From positions 1-34,801 of the IMG/VR virus record IMGVR_UViG_3300042472_000280: DNA of 34,801 bases; one strand, written 5' to 3'. The stretch's first letter is position 1; each line of letters starts with the position of its first letter. The notes under the pieces were generated by a model that saw only the letters and a list, made by a program, of their open reading frames with translations, was not told the DNA's origin and made no database searches. The position numbers were made by a program, and so were the translations under genes. Positions 24,088 through 30,504 of the stretch are shown here, piece by piece. This DNA is from a virus.

Positions 24088-24120
24088 AAAACCTTGTAAT
24101 TAATTTTGCAAGGTTTTTTT
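24088..24120 (+). terminator. Strong terminator at the end of the late operon
   Basis: AAAACCTTG (24088-24096) pairs with CAAGGTTTT (24109-24117) and T's continue to 24120; the stem can extend inward by TAA/TTG pairs. A T-run on the 5' side (24081-24087) may make it work in both directions. It separates late genes from the early promoter. Confidence 0.92.
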
Positions 24121-24130
24121 ATGTTTTGTT

Positions 24131-24158
24131 TTGTAATTGAAATTTATTACTATATTTG
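24131..24158 (+). promoter_or_regulatory. Early promoter 1
   Basis: TTG (24131-24133), 17 bases, TATATTTG (24151-24158), preceded by TATTAC. It drives the Cro-like regulator and the recombination operon. A/C-rich leader follows. Confidence 0.8.
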
Positions 24159-24185
24159 CATTTATAATCATAAAAACAAAATACT

Positions 24186-24353
24186 ATGAATAAAAAATTA
24201 AAAGAACTATTCTTAAAATCAGGCTTAACAAAAGCCGAGTTTTCCAGAAAGTGCGGAATTAAAAAACAAAACCTTAATCCGTATTTAACCGACCTATACG
24301 AGATGAAATTATCAACTTTTGAAAAAATAAAAAAGAATTATTTGCGTAATTAA
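24186..24353 (+). CDS. Cro-like helix-turn-helix regulator
   Basis: This 55-residue protein is little more than one helix-turn-helix: LKELFLKSGLTKAEFSRKCG, IKKQNLNPYLTDLYEM, STFEKIKKNY. The pattern L(T/S)..EFS...GI....(L/V).. is that of the XRE/Cro family. It is the first gene after the early promoter at 24151, and a second promoter begins right at its stop, so self-repression or an early-late switch is likely. No opposing repressor gene is present, which argues against a normal lysogeny switch. Confidence 0.75.
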   Translation: MNKKLKELFLKSGLTKAEFSRKCGIKKQNLNPYLTDLYEMKLSTFEKIKKNYLRN

Positions 24354-24371
24354 AATTTATTACTATCTTTG
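24342..24371 (+). promoter_or_regulatory. Early promoter 2
   Basis: TTG (24342-24344, inside the end of the Cro-like gene), 19 bases, TATCTTTG (24364-24371), preceded by TATTAC. An A/C-only leader (AAAACAAAAACAAAACAACT) leads to ATG 24394. Confidence 0.75.
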
Positions 24372-24393
24372 TCAAAACAAAAACAAAACAACT

Positions 24394-24486
24394 ATGAAAA
24401 ATTTCTTTTTAAAACTCGAGTACCAAATTAGATTTGCTTACATTTTAGCAATCATTTTTATCTTAAACTTTATATTTAGATCATAA
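24394..24486 (+). CDS. Very small membrane protein
   Basis: This 30-residue protein has one hydrophobic helix (IRFAYILAIIFILNFIFRS) after a basic start. It has its own promoter and A/C-rich leader, and its stop overlaps the next start by one base. First product of early promoter 2. Function unknown. Confidence 0.5.
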   Translation: MKNFFLKLEYQIRFAYILAIIFILNFIFRS

Positions 24487-24587
24487 TGGAAAACAAAGAA
24501 AAATTTAACGAGTGGATGCAAAAAATAAAAAATATCTATTTTGCAGATAACGAACAAATGACTAACGCTTATACTAAAATCAATTAA
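24486..24587 (+). CDS. Very small hypothetical protein
   Basis: This 33-residue charged helical protein (MENKEKFNEWMQKIKNIYFA) starts at the last base of the previous stop and ends one base before the next start. Tight packing supports it; there is no homology. Confidence 0.45.
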   Translation: MENKEKFNEWMQKIKNIYFADNEQMTNAYTKIN

Positions 24588-24588
24588 T

Positions 24589-24840
24589 ATGAATAGTTAT
24601 GATGCTTGGAAAGATGGCAGGTTTAATCCTGAATCACCAATAAACCAAATAGAAACAGATGCCGAAATAGTTACAGGATACGATACATTATCACAAGCCT
24701 ATTACAGCGGACACGAAGAAGCCTTTTATAATCTTCAAATAGAAATATTAAAAGAATTAGATATACTTTTAGAGATAGCAAAATTAAACGCATCAGGTAC
24801 AAAAAGCAGAATTGAAGATTTAATAAATAAATGTAAATAA
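24589..24840 (+). CDS. Hypothetical protein in the recombination operon
   Basis: This 83-residue acidic, helical protein (AYYSGHEEAFYNLQIEILKE, LDILLEIAKLNASG) ends in a basic helix. It starts one base after the previous stop and ends one base before the next start. I recognise no family. Confidence 0.6.
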   Translation: MNSYDAWKDGRFNPESPINQIETDAEIVTGYDTLSQAYYSGHEEAFYNLQIEILKELDILLEIAKLNASGTKSRIEDLINKCK

Positions 24841-24841
24841 G

Positions 24842-25348
24842 ATGGCAACTGACTGGAGAAAATATAGAAAAAGCACACATTTAGCAAGTGCTGATTTGGA
24901 TGCAATGGAAACGGATGGTTTAGCGTTAATATTCCAAATTAAAGAGGTAAAATACGAAACTAATGTAGATGTTTCAGGAACTAAACAAGACGGCATTTTT
25001 TGCTACTTTATGGAAGCCGTTAAGCCTTTAAAATTAAATAGCACTAACAATAAGATATTAGCTGGTTTTGCTAAACAAGATGGCTTAATTGGTAAAGAGT
25101 GCCACGTTATAGAAAATTGGTCAGGAATGAAAATAGAATTGTTTGTTGACCGTAACGTTAAAATGATGGGCAGTTTAGTTGATGGAATTAGAATTAAACC
25201 ATTAAGACCAAAAGCAAAGGTAAAAAAAGAATTTACAGAAAGTAATTTTGAGGCAGCATTTAAAGCCAATGCAACTATCGAGCAAATAGAAAAATCTTAT
25301 ACAATAACTGAAGAAATTAAAACTAAATATTTGAACTATGGAAAATAA
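24842..25348 (+). CDS. Conserved phage protein paired with the exonuclease
   Basis: This protein has 168 residues. The first 120 match a pattern I associate with a phage family next to recombination genes: STHLASADLD, then a strand (FQIKEVKYE), FMEAVKPLKLNSTNNKILAG, DGLIGKECHV and DGIRIKPLRP. The fold may be a small beta barrel. The C-terminal 45 are a charged tail (AKVKKEFTESNFEAAFKANA) with helical character. The gene overlaps the exonuclease by 11 bases. It could take the place of the annealing protein; no RecT, Erf or Sak gene is seen here. Confidence 0.6.
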   Translation: MATDWRKYRKSTHLASADLDAMETDGLALIFQIKEVKYETNVDVSGTKQDGIFCYFMEAVKPLKLNSTNNKILAGFAKQDGLIGKECHVIENWSGMKIELFVDRNVKMMGSLVDGIRIKPLRPKAKVKKEFTESNFEAAFKANATIEQIEKSYTITEEIKTKYLNYGK

Positions 25349-25958
25349 CATTGAACAAAGAACTGCAGAATGGCACGAACAACGCAAAGGAAGATTCACA
25401 GCTTCCGAAATTGTTAAACTGCTTGGGGTTCGTGGATTAGGAGAAACTGGTAAAAGTTACGCAATTGATAAAGCTATTGAGCAACTATATGGAGAAATGG
25501 ACGAAACATTTGTTTCTTATGATATGCAAAGAGGAATAGATTTAGAACCGTTAGCCTTTGCTAAATTTGCAGATACAAAAGAATTAGAGTTCATTGAGGT
25601 TAAAACGTGCGGTTTTTTTGAGTTTGGCGAAGATGCTGGAGCAAGTCCTGACGGATTAGTAGGCGAAGATGCAATTTTAGAAATAAAATGTCCACGTTCA
25701 ACTACTTTTTTTGAATTAGTAGCGACAAATGAAGTAGATAAAAAATACTACGCACAGATGCAAATGCAAATGTTAGCTACGGATAGAAATAAAGCCTATC
25801 TTTTTAACTATTTAGTTCACGAGGGTAAAGAGTATTGGCACGAAATATTAGTTGAACGTGATGAGGTTATGATTGAATTGATTAAAAACAGAATTTTAGA
25901 AGCAACAGAAATTAAAAACGAATTTATTAACAAATTAAATACAAATAAACAATGGTAG
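25338..25958 (+). CDS. YqaJ-type (lambda exonuclease-like) recombination nuclease
   Basis: This 206-residue nuclease resects double-stranded DNA ends to leave single strands for annealing or repair. Family motifs: EQRTAEWHEQRKGRFTASEI (6-25), RGIDLEPLA with Glu70, and the active-site core GASPDGLV with Asp105 and LEIKCP with Glu115 and Lys117. A final QMQMQMLATDRNKAYL matches the Q-rich helix of the family. With the SSB immediately after and the conserved partner before, it forms a recombination module. Confidence 0.92.
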   Translation: MENNIEQRTAEWHEQRKGRFTASEIVKLLGVRGLGETGKSYAIDKAIEQLYGEMDETFVSYDMQRGIDLEPLAFAKFADTKELEFIEVKTCGFFEFGEDAGASPDGLVGEDAILEIKCPRSTTFFELVATNEVDKKYYAQMQMQMLATDRNKAYLFNYLVHEGKEYWHEILVERDEVMIELIKNRILEATEIKNEFINKLNTNKQW

Positions 25959-26281
25959 TCACAGGTAGAATTTCAGTAAAAAACGAAAATGTAGGAAACG
26001 AAAAATTTCAAAAGAGTGAATTAGTAATTGAAACTAACGAGCAGTACCCTCAATCAATTTTAGTTGAGTTTGGAGGTAATAAAAGCGAATTAGTAAAAGA
26101 TTATGCAGTAGGTCAAGAGGTTGAAATTGACATTAATTTAAGAGGTCGTAAATGGACTAACGCTGAAGGAGTAGATAAATATTTTAATACTATTTCAGGG
26201 TGGAAAATTAAAAAACTTTCAGACGTTAAAGAACAACAAGCGGTGCCAGTTGAATTAGATTCAGATCCGTTACCATTTTAG
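25952..26281 (+). CDS. ssb: Single-stranded DNA-binding protein (DUF3127-like, OB fold)
   Basis: This 109-residue protein has an OB-fold pattern of strands (VTGRISVKNENVGNE, KSELVIETNEQYPQSILVEF, GQEVEIDINLRGRKW, YFNTISGWKIKKL) and the acidic tail DSDPLPF, the hallmark by which bacterial SSBs recruit partner proteins. It resembles the Bacteroidota DUF3127 family. It protects strands made by the adjacent exonuclease and at the fork, and overlaps the exonuclease gene by seven bases. Confidence 0.88.
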   Translation: MVVTGRISVKNENVGNEKFQKSELVIETNEQYPQSILVEFGGNKSELVKDYAVGQEVEIDINLRGRKWTNAEGVDKYFNTISGWKIKKLSDVKEQQAVPVELDSDPLPF

Positions 26282-26293
26282 TATTAATAAAAT

Positions 26294-26313
26294 CCCCCTA
26301 TTAATTTAGGGGG
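26294..26313 (+). other. Intergenic hairpin without a T-tract
   Basis: CCCCCTA (26294-26300), loop TTAATT, TAGGGGG (26307-26313): a perfect 7-bp GC-rich stem 12 bases after the SSB stop, followed by A-rich sequence. It could attenuate transcription or protect the message end. Confidence 0.6.
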
Positions 26314-26333
26314 TTATAAAAACAAAAAACAAA

Positions 26334-26582
26334 ATGGAATATAGATTAGAATATAAATCAGAAACAGGACATTTTCATTTAGATAATTATAGTCACGAAG
26401 AAAACACTAATGGCTATATAACAATTAAAAAATCTATTACAGACAGAGAATCAAGGTTGTTTTTTGATTTTATGGAGTATGGATTTCCTTTTAAAATAAA
26501 AAAATATACTAATAATCAAGTTTTAGGTAAAATTAACATTTTTAATCAAATATTAAATTTAAAACAAAATGAACAAAAGTAA
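26334..26582 (+). CDS. Hypothetical protein
   Basis: This 82-residue protein has an A/C-rich leader before ATG. The start MEYRLEYKSETG resembles LEYKSKTG in the gene that spans the window ends. Later it has mixed charge and aromatics (LFFDFMEYGFPFKIKKY). Function unknown; it overlaps the next gene by 14 bases. Confidence 0.6.
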   Translation: MEYRLEYKSETGHFHLDNYSHEENTNGYITIKKSITDRESRLFFDFMEYGFPFKIKKYTNNQVLGKINIFNQILNLKQNEQK

Positions 26583-26817
26583 AAAAGTTAATATGCATAA
26601 ACTATACTGTTTACTGCAATTAGTACAGGAAAATTTAGACGATTTAAAAGTAACAAATCAAAAAGCAATTAGATTGAAAGATAATATAAGCGAGTTTTGT
26701 GAACTTATTAATGATGAGGTTGCCGATACTTATACCATACAAAAAAGCACCTACTTTCAGGAAATCACTAAAAAAATAGATACGATTTTAAGGATTAATT
26801 TTAACGAAAATATGTAA
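26569..26817 (+). CDS. Helical hypothetical protein
   Basis: This 82-residue protein is all-helical (MHKLYCLLQLVQENLDDLK, DNISEFCELINDEVADTY, FQEITKKIDTILRI), probably two or three helices. It ends two bases before the next start. No family recognised. Confidence 0.6.
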   Translation: MNKSKKVNMHKLYCLLQLVQENLDDLKVTNQKAIRLKDNISEFCELINDEVADTYTIQKSTYFQEITKKIDTILRINFNENM

Positions 26818-26819
26818 TT

Positions 26820-27011
26820 ATGGAAACACCAAAACATTATGACAACAGCAAAGGAACGCTCTACAAAGTAGCATCCGAAAGAAACTGGAATCCTTATTTA
26901 TTCGATATTGTAAAAAGACTTGAAAGAGCCGAAAAAAAAGGAGAGTTTGAAAGTGATTTGAAAAAATCAATATTAGTAATTGAATTATGGTTAAAAGAAA
27001 ATGAAAAATAA
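26820..27011 (+). CDS. DUF3310-like protein (nucleotide kinase-related)
   Basis: This 63-residue protein has the DUF3310 pattern: PKHYDNSKGTLYKVASERNW, then DIVKRLERAEKKG as the K(R)xLxR helix and SDLKKSILVIELWLKE as the closing helix. The family includes the T7 gp1.7 region linked to nucleotide phosphorylation. It is a short form. It overlaps the next gene by 11 bases. Function as a kinase is not shown by the sequence. Confidence 0.6.
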   Translation: METPKHYDNSKGTLYKVASERNWNPYLFDIVKRLERAEKKGEFESDLKKSILVIELWLKENEK

Positions 27012-27219
27012 ACAAACACCGGTAGAATGGTTAACTGAAAAATTAAGAATTGAATTTGGATTTGTATTTTCAAATAATATTTTAGAACAAGCCAAAGAAA
27101 TGGAAAAGGAACAGATTATTGATGCTTATCAACAGGGTTTTAATAATGCTTACTTTAGTGATCCATTAAACAAAGAACAATACTACAACGAAACATTTAA
27201 ACAAAATGGAAACAAATAA
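27001..27219 (+). CDS. Small hypothetical protein
   Basis: This 72-residue protein has TPVEWLTEKLRIEFGFVFSN and QAKEMEKEQIIDAYQQGFNN, a pattern very common in Flavobacterium and Bacteroides phages (VEWL...L........F..AKEMEK.QI..A...G). It is probably helical; no role is known to me. It overlaps the next small gene by 14 bases. Confidence 0.7.
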   Translation: MKNKQTPVEWLTEKLRIEFGFVFSNNILEQAKEMEKEQIIDAYQQGFNNAYFSDPLNKEQYYNETFKQNGNK

Positions 27220-27346
27220 AATCGCACAATTAATAGAATGGATTGATACAGAACCGAATTTAGTAAAAGTACAAGACGGTTTTTTATATCACGGACAATA
27301 TTTTACAAACCAACAAATAATAGAAATGTATGCTAAACGAGGTTAG
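27206..27346 (+). CDS. Small hypothetical protein
   Basis: This 46-residue acidic protein (METNKIAQLIEWIDTEPNLV, DGFLYHGQYFTNQQIIEMYA) overlaps both neighbours (14 and 17 bases), as translationally coupled genes do here. The LYHGQYFT pattern suggests a short strand and helix. Function unknown. Confidence 0.55.
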   Translation: METNKIAQLIEWIDTEPNLVKVQDGFLYHGQYFTNQQIIEMYAKRG

Positions 27347-27812
27347 AGAATTTCAGAAAACAGGTCAACAAATTGTAAACGATTTACCAACGGTTAACAG
27401 TTATAACGATTGTGAATTACGATACAAGCTAATGAAAGAGGAAAATTTAGAATATTTGGGTGCCATTACTTTTGATACTTCGATAGCACACCGTAAAGGT
27501 TTTAGATATTATAATAACCTAATTGGAACTACTCACGGAGACGGAGCAAAACAGGAATTGTTACCTTTATTAATGGCTCAGGAGTTCCCTATTGAATGGA
27601 GTTTAACAAAACATAGATATGTATATACACACCACGTACACCACAAAACAAGTAAAGATTACGTAGGTATCACAGTTGAATCTTTAAGAAGTCCTTCGAG
27701 TGCGGATAGTTGGCATAGTAGAAACGGTTACCAACATTCGCCAAAAGCAGTAGAGGGTTTTTTACATTGCAAAAATAATGGTCAAATCGCCCGAATTACC
27801 CACGTTTTCTAA
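27330..27812 (+). CDS. Chimeric protein: MazG-like N-terminus joined to the C-terminal half of a phage metallophosphoesterase
   Basis: This protein has 160 residues. Residues 1-43 (REFQKTGQQIVNDLP, CELRYKLMKEENLEYL) match the start of phage MazG-like pyrophosphohydrolases, but only the first acidic helix; the second ExxD helix is missing. From about residue 45 the sequence matches the C-terminal half of a phage calcineurin-like phosphoesterase: YYNNLIGTTHGDG, LPLLMAQEFP, YTHHVHHK and SADSWHSRNGYQHSPKAVEG. The first phosphoesterase half (DxH, GDxxD, GNHD) is absent. Neither active site is complete, so it is probably a deletion product retained as a small protein, or inactive. A terminator follows. 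Confidence 0.75.
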   Translation: MLNEVREFQKTGQQIVNDLPTVNSYNDCELRYKLMKEENLEYLGAITFDTSIAHRKGFRYYNNLIGTTHGDGAKQELLPLLMAQEFPIEWSLTKHRYVYTHHVHHKTSKDYVGITVESLRSPSSADSWHSRNGYQHSPKAVEGFLHCKNNGQIARITHVF

Positions 27813-27820
27813 TACATTTT

Positions 27821-27852
27821 AAATCGGTTATTAATTTAGCCGATTTTTTTTT
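27821..27852 (+). terminator. Terminator ending the early recombination operon
   Basis: AAATCGG (27821-27827) pairs with CCGATTT (27840-27846), with a T-run continuing to 27852. It lies just before the next promoter. Confidence 0.88.
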
Positions 27853-27861
27853 GCTTTTTAT

Positions 27862-27891
27862 TTGCATAATAAAAAACTATTACTACATTTG
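27862..27891 (+). promoter_or_regulatory. Early promoter 3
   Basis: TTG (27862-27864), 19 bases, TACATTTG (27884-27891) followed by C and preceded by TATTAC. Drives the helicase and methyltransferase. An A/C-rich leader (AATAATAAAACAAAACAAAA) ends at ATG 27920. Confidence 0.8.
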
Positions 27892-27919
27892 CATATATAA
27901 ATAATAAAACAAAACAAAA

Positions 27920-29287
27920 ATGACAGATTACAAAGAATTTTTAGAAACAAAAAGACACTCAATAGGCAACTATGGGTTTAAAGCAAATTACATTCCTGAT
28001 ATTGCTTTTGACTTTCAAAAATACGTTATTGAAAAAGCTACTTTAAAAGGTCGTAGCGCTGTTTTTTTAGATACTGGATTGGGTAAGACTTTAGTACAAT
28101 TATCTTTAGCTAAAAACATAGTAAACCATACCAATAAAAAGGTATTAATATTAACTCCTTTAGCGGTTGCGTTTCAATTTATTTTAGAAGCTGAAAAGTT
28201 AGGTATTGACGATATTGAATACTCAAAAGATGGCAAGCACACTAAAAAAATAGTTGTATGTAATTATGAAAGATTACACTATTTTAATGAGAATGATTTT
28301 GAAGGAGTTATTTTAGATGAAAGTAGTATTTTAAAAAACTTTGACGGTAAAATCAAACAAGAAGTAACAAGCTTTGTTAAGAAAATACCTTATAGATTTT
28401 TAAGTACGGCTACACCATCACCTAACGACTTTATAGAATTAGGTACGAGTTCGGAGGCGTTGGGGTATATGGGGTATATGGATATGTTAGGGAAGTTTTT
28501 TAAACAAAATAATAATGCAATTGATTCAACTAATAGAAATATTGGAGAAAAGTTTTACTTAAAACCACACGCAGAAAAAGACTTTTTTGCTTGGGTTAAT
28601 CAATGGTCAATTATGGCAAAAATGCCAAGCGATTTAGGTTTTTCAAATGATCGTTATAATTTACCTGAATTAATTGTAAATAAACATATAGTTACAAATG
28701 ATAGCCAAATTTCCATAGAGGGTCAATTACAAATGTTTAATATAGTAGCTAAAAATTTTAATGAAATTCGTTATGAACAAAAGCAAACGGAAGAAAAAAG
28801 ATGTGAAAAAGCTATTGAATTAGCAAAAAATAAAACTTCGGTATATTGGTGTAATACTAATAACGAAAGTAGTATTTTAAAAAGTTCAGATAAAAATGCT
28901 GTTGAAATTATAGGATCTCAAAGTATTGACAAAAAAGAAGAAATACTTTTAGCTTTTGCAAATGGAGAAATTGAAAGACTAATTACAAAGGCAAAAATGA
29001 CCTCTATGGGTTTAAACTGGCAGCATTGCAATCATTCAGTATTTTTTCCAACGTGGAGTTATGAACAATATTACCAAGCTATAAGACGTTTTTGGAGGTT
29101 TGGACAAACAAAAGACGTTACTATTGATATGGTTATTTCTGACGGGCAAACAAGGGTTTTAGAAGCCTTAGAACAAAAAACACAAAAAGCAATACAATTA
29201 CATAGAAATCTAACAGAAAACGTAAACCGTTCATTTGAACACAAAACAAAAGAATTTAACAAATCAATTATTAAACCTAAATTTTAA
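27920..29287 (+). CDS. SNF2-type DNA helicase/translocase
   Basis: This 455-residue SF2 ATPase has Walker A DTGLGKT (51-57), motif II LDES (132-135), motif III TATPSPND (163-170), and motif VI QAIRRFWRFGQT (386-397), typical for SNF2-like translocases. It lacks obvious extra domains. It is followed 12 bases later by a DNA methyltransferase; the two are probably co-transcribed. Roles in replication-fork remodelling or in protecting phage DNA are possible. Such pairs recur in Bacteroidota phages. Confidence 0.88.
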   Translation: MTDYKEFLETKRHSIGNYGFKANYIPDIAFDFQKYVIEKATLKGRSAVFLDTGLGKTLVQLSLAKNIVNHTNKKVLILTPLAVAFQFILEAEKLGIDDIEYSKDGKHTKKIVVCNYERLHYFNENDFEGVILDESSILKNFDGKIKQEVTSFVKKIPYRFLSTATPSPNDFIELGTSSEALGYMGYMDMLGKFFKQNNNAIDSTNRNIGEKFYLKPHAEKDFFAWVNQWSIMAKMPSDLGFSNDRYNLPELIVNKHIVTNDSQISIEGQLQMFNIVAKNFNEIRYEQKQTEEKRCEKAIELAKNKTSVYWCNTNNESSILKSSDKNAVEIIGSQSIDKKEEILLAFANGEIERLITKAKMTSMGLNWQHCNHSVFFPTWSYEQYYQAIRRFWRFGQTKDVTIDMVISDGQTRVLEALEQKTQKAIQLHRNLTENVNRSFEHKTKEFNKSIIKPKF

Positions 29288-29299
29288 AAACAAAACAAA

Positions 29300-30304
29300 A
29301 TGGTAAAAGATCAAATTATTACAGAAAATTACGCAATCTATAATGGCGATTGTATGGAAGTGTTGCCAACTTTAGACACTGAAAGTGTAGACTTAGTTGT
29401 TTATAGTCCTCCTTTTGCAGGATTATACAATTATTCAAGTTCAGAAAAAGACTTTTCAAATTGTGAAAGCAAAGAACAATTCTTAGAGCAATATGAATTT
29501 ATGGTAAAAGAAATGGCAAGGGTAACTAAAAGAGGTCGTATTAATGCGGTACACGTTACGGATGTTCATACAAATACCTGTCACCTTTGGGACTTTCCAC
29601 ACGAAGTAATTAGAATACACGAGAAGTACGGTTTTGATTATAGAAATAGAATAACTATTTGGAAAGAACCTTTAAAAGTTCGTATGCGTACTATGGTCCA
29701 GTCTTTAATGCACAAATTTATTGTAGAAGATTCGACAAAGTGTTTTACTGCTATGCCTGATTATGTTTTAGTATTTACTAAAAAAGGCGAAAATGAAGTA
29801 CCAGTAACTCATCCTTTTGGAATGAATCATTATGCGGGTGAAATTCCAATTTTACCAAACATTTTAAGAGCTTGGAATAATGCTAATAATTCAGATTTAA
29901 ACGAGGTGCAACTTTGGTATCATTTAAACAATATTAATGAGGATGACAAAATAACTAAATTAAATCATTATATATGGCAGCGTTACGCATCCAGTGTATG
30001 GGATGATATTAGAATAGATAATGTTTTACCTTTTAGAGATTCAAAAGAAGAAGATGACGAAAAACACGTACACCCTTTGCAATTAGATGTAATTGATAGA
30101 ATTGTAGAATTATATTCTAATCCTGGGGAAATTGTTTTAACTCCTTTTATGGGTGTAGGTAGTGAAGTTTTTAGTCCTGTTTCAATGGGTAGAAAAGCAA
30201 TAGGTATCGAGTTAAAAGATAGTTACTTTAAACAAGCTAAGTTAAATTTACAAGAAGCTGCAAAAAGATTTAAAGAAAGTATAAAACAAGAAACTTTATT
30301 TTAG
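29300..30304 (+). CDS. DNA methyltransferase (N6-adenine or N4-cytosine, beta class)
   Basis: This 334-residue protein has motif IV SPPF (36-39) before motif I (FMGVGSE, 283-289), the order of beta-class N6A/N4C methyltransferases; HPLQLDVIDRIV (258-269) matches motif X. The catalytic motif SPPF instead of DPPY leaves the target base open. The region 100-240 between motifs should hold the target-recognition part. No cognate endonuclease lies beside it, so it probably shields phage DNA from host restriction, or works with the helicase upstream. Confidence 0.88.
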   Translation: MVKDQIITENYAIYNGDCMEVLPTLDTESVDLVVYSPPFAGLYNYSSSEKDFSNCESKEQFLEQYEFMVKEMARVTKRGRINAVHVTDVHTNTCHLWDFPHEVIRIHEKYGFDYRNRITIWKEPLKVRMRTMVQSLMHKFIVEDSTKCFTAMPDYVLVFTKKGENEVPVTHPFGMNHYAGEIPILPNILRAWNNANNSDLNEVQLWYHLNNINEDDKITKLNHYIWQRYASSVWDDIRIDNVLPFRDSKEEDDEKHVHPLQLDVIDRIVELYSNPGEIVLTPFMGVGSEVFSPVSMGRKAIGIELKDSYFKQAKLNLQEAAKRFKESIKQETLF

Positions 30305-30325
30305 TACATTTACACGTTTTGTTTT

Positions 30326-30354
30326 AGCCGCTGAAGAAATTTAGCGGTTTTTTT
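30326..30354 (+). terminator. Terminator after the methyltransferase gene
   Basis: AGCCGCT (30326-30332) pairs with AGCGGTT (30343-30349, one G-T pair), and T's run to 30354. It separates this unit from leader RNA 2. Confidence 0.85.
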
Positions 30355-30362
30355 ATATCTTT

Positions 30363-30394
30363 TTGTTATTTATTCAAAAAAAGTATTATATTTG
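30363..30394 (+). promoter_or_regulatory. Promoter for leader RNA 2 and the primase gene
   Basis: TTG (30363-30365), 21 bases, TATATTTG (30387-30394). The predicted start is about 30398-30400, just before leader RNA 2. Confidence 0.7.
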
Positions 30395-30397
30395 TAC

Positions 30398-30504
30398 TCG
30401 TTGAAGCACTACCAACAGGAAGATATTTTAGACAATAGTCTAACCGAGAAACCCTAACCAGTAGTAGTGCATTGGTTGGGGTTTTCTCTTTTTTAAACAA
30501 TATT
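30398..30504 (+). ncRNA. Structured leader RNA 2 with terminator hairpin (attenuator candidate)
   Basis: GCACTAC (30406-30412), CAGGAAG (30416-30422), small hairpin TTAGAC (30428-30433) / GTCTAA (30438-30443), then a long terminator stem GAGAAACCCTAACCA (30446-30460) / TGGTTGGGGTTTTCTC (30473-30488) followed by T's to 30494. The loop (30461-30472) contains GTAGTGC, perfectly complementary to GCACTAC upstream, so a pseudoknot is possible. It repeats the architecture of leader 1 (3112-3199) with different pairing bases. It could be a riboswitch, an attenuator under protein control, or a stand-alone small RNA ended by the terminator. Confidence 0.65.

Noticed and set aside
30472-30504. Earlier GTG start for the primase gene
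   Set aside because: It is inside the 3' arm and T-tract of the leader terminator; ATG 30505 gives a normal prim-pol start.
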